A stretch of DNA of 64,000 bases, taken from positions 558,001 through 622,000 of the forward strand of contig NZ_PXNO01000027.1 of assembly GCF_003007715.1 (NCBI RefSeq), read 5' to 3'. Each line of letters starts with the position of its first letter. Within the stretch, counting starts at the first letter, position 1. Both the position numbers and the translations under genes were made by a program. This document shows, piece by piece, positions 63,715 through 64,000 of this stretch. This DNA comes from Marinobacter shengliensis (GTDB lineage Bacteria > Pseudomonadota > Gammaproteobacteria > Pseudomonadales > Oleiphilaceae). The notes beneath the pieces were generated by a model. It did not search any database. It was not told the DNA's origin and saw nothing but the letters and a program-made list of their open reading frames with translations.

Positions 63715-64000
63715 TCACTCTTGAGTTGCAGAAACTGGGGAAGAAAACTGGGCTCCAAAATGAGCTAATCGATGCTGAGATAGTGCAGGAGGCATTAACT
63801 GTCGCACGATCCTTGCCGATCGCTCATAGCTATCTTTGGCTTGGAGACCTGGAGCCGCTTTTCCGTAAAGTCGAAGCGGAATCTGGGAAACAGAGCGTTG
63901 AGCTGTTAGCTCGTTACCTGCTACTGGTTTTTCTGGACGACAGCGAATGGCGTCCGCTTTGTAAGGTGCCTGATTCAATCATTAAAGAGATGCGACAGGA
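63705..64000 (+). CDS. Unrecognised protein of the exopolysaccharide locus, cut off by window end
   Basis: An open frame begins at ATG 63705 inside the end of the deacetylase gene and stays open to base 64000, giving 98 residues. It starts MELVTLELQKLGKKTGLQNE and contains SLPIAHSYLWLGDLEPLFRK and SVELLARYLLLVFLDDSEW. The composition is helical and acidic, without a signal peptide or a motif I can name. Its overlap with the upstream gene and unbroken reading support it as real. The remainder lies outside the window. Confidence 0.65.
   Translation, partial: MELVTLELQKLGKKTGLQNELIDAEIVQEALTVARSLPIAHSYLWLGDLEPLFRKVEAESGKQSVELLARYLLLVFLDDSEWRPLCKVPDSIIKEMRQ

Overview
The window is a gene-dense stretch of a gammaproteobacterial chromosome. 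Gene order (ruvB-ybgC-tolQRAB-pal-cpoB, dapA-bamC-purC, prpB-prpC-acnD-prpF) and protein sequences point to a marine member of the Marinobacter group. That placement is by recognition, not by a search. Most of the window is moderately GC-rich; part of the right half is clearly AT-richer. I see no phage, insertion sequence, integrase or CRISPR array.

Layout. 1-6.2 kb: the 3' end of ruvB, then the Tol-Pal envelope operon. 6.3-6.6 kb: two identical tRNA-Lys genes and a terminator. 6.8-15.9 kb: housekeeping genes (nadA, bepA, tusA, perM, bcp, dapA, bamC, purC, an outer-membrane barrel, a UDP-glucuronate 4-epimerase-like gene). 16-22.6 kb: a PEP-CTERM von Willebrand A protein, a pseudouridine synthase, a ROK kinase, tRNA-Val, an EamA exporter, and a secreted lipase with a secreted companion. 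22.7-29.3 kb: a compact cluster of unknown purpose. It encodes YceI, a CDP-alcohol phosphatidyltransferase, a BchC-like dehydrogenase, a degenerate 6-pyruvoyl-tetrahydropterin-synthase homologue, a glycosyltransferase-methyltransferase fusion, a flippase-like membrane protein and a RibD-C reductase. 29.4-32.2 kb: an XRE regulator, galU and an outer-membrane barrel. 32.3-39.2 kb: a GntR-controlled 2-methylcitrate cycle operon for propionate, with REP-like palindromes in two of its junctions. 39.4-64 kb: a PEP-CTERM gene, then a long exopolysaccharide locus of the exosortase A (XrtA) type that runs off the right end.

How the parts connect. The exopolysaccharide locus has a priming glycosyltransferase, outer-membrane export lipoprotein, chain-length protein, autokinase-like ATPase, outer-membrane barrel and DUF3473 deacetylase. 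These are followed by glycosyltransferases, a PaaK-like ligase, two more deacetylases, Wzy, Wzx and an amidotransferase. The exosortase is not in view and should lie to the right. galU and the epimerase could supply nucleotide sugars. Both PEP-CTERM genes, about 23 kb apart, have a candidate sigma-54 promoter (GG-N10-GC), which suggests one regulon.

The most promising candidate for an undescribed system is the 22.7-29.3 kb cluster. Its enzymes resemble pterin or riboflavin-precursor, glycosyl, methyl and phospholipid-headgroup chemistry. Two of them have lost the residues that define their textbook activities. A second point of interest is the XrtA autokinase homologue, whose Walker A lysine is a serine. 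Alignments were made by eye and no database search was possible.
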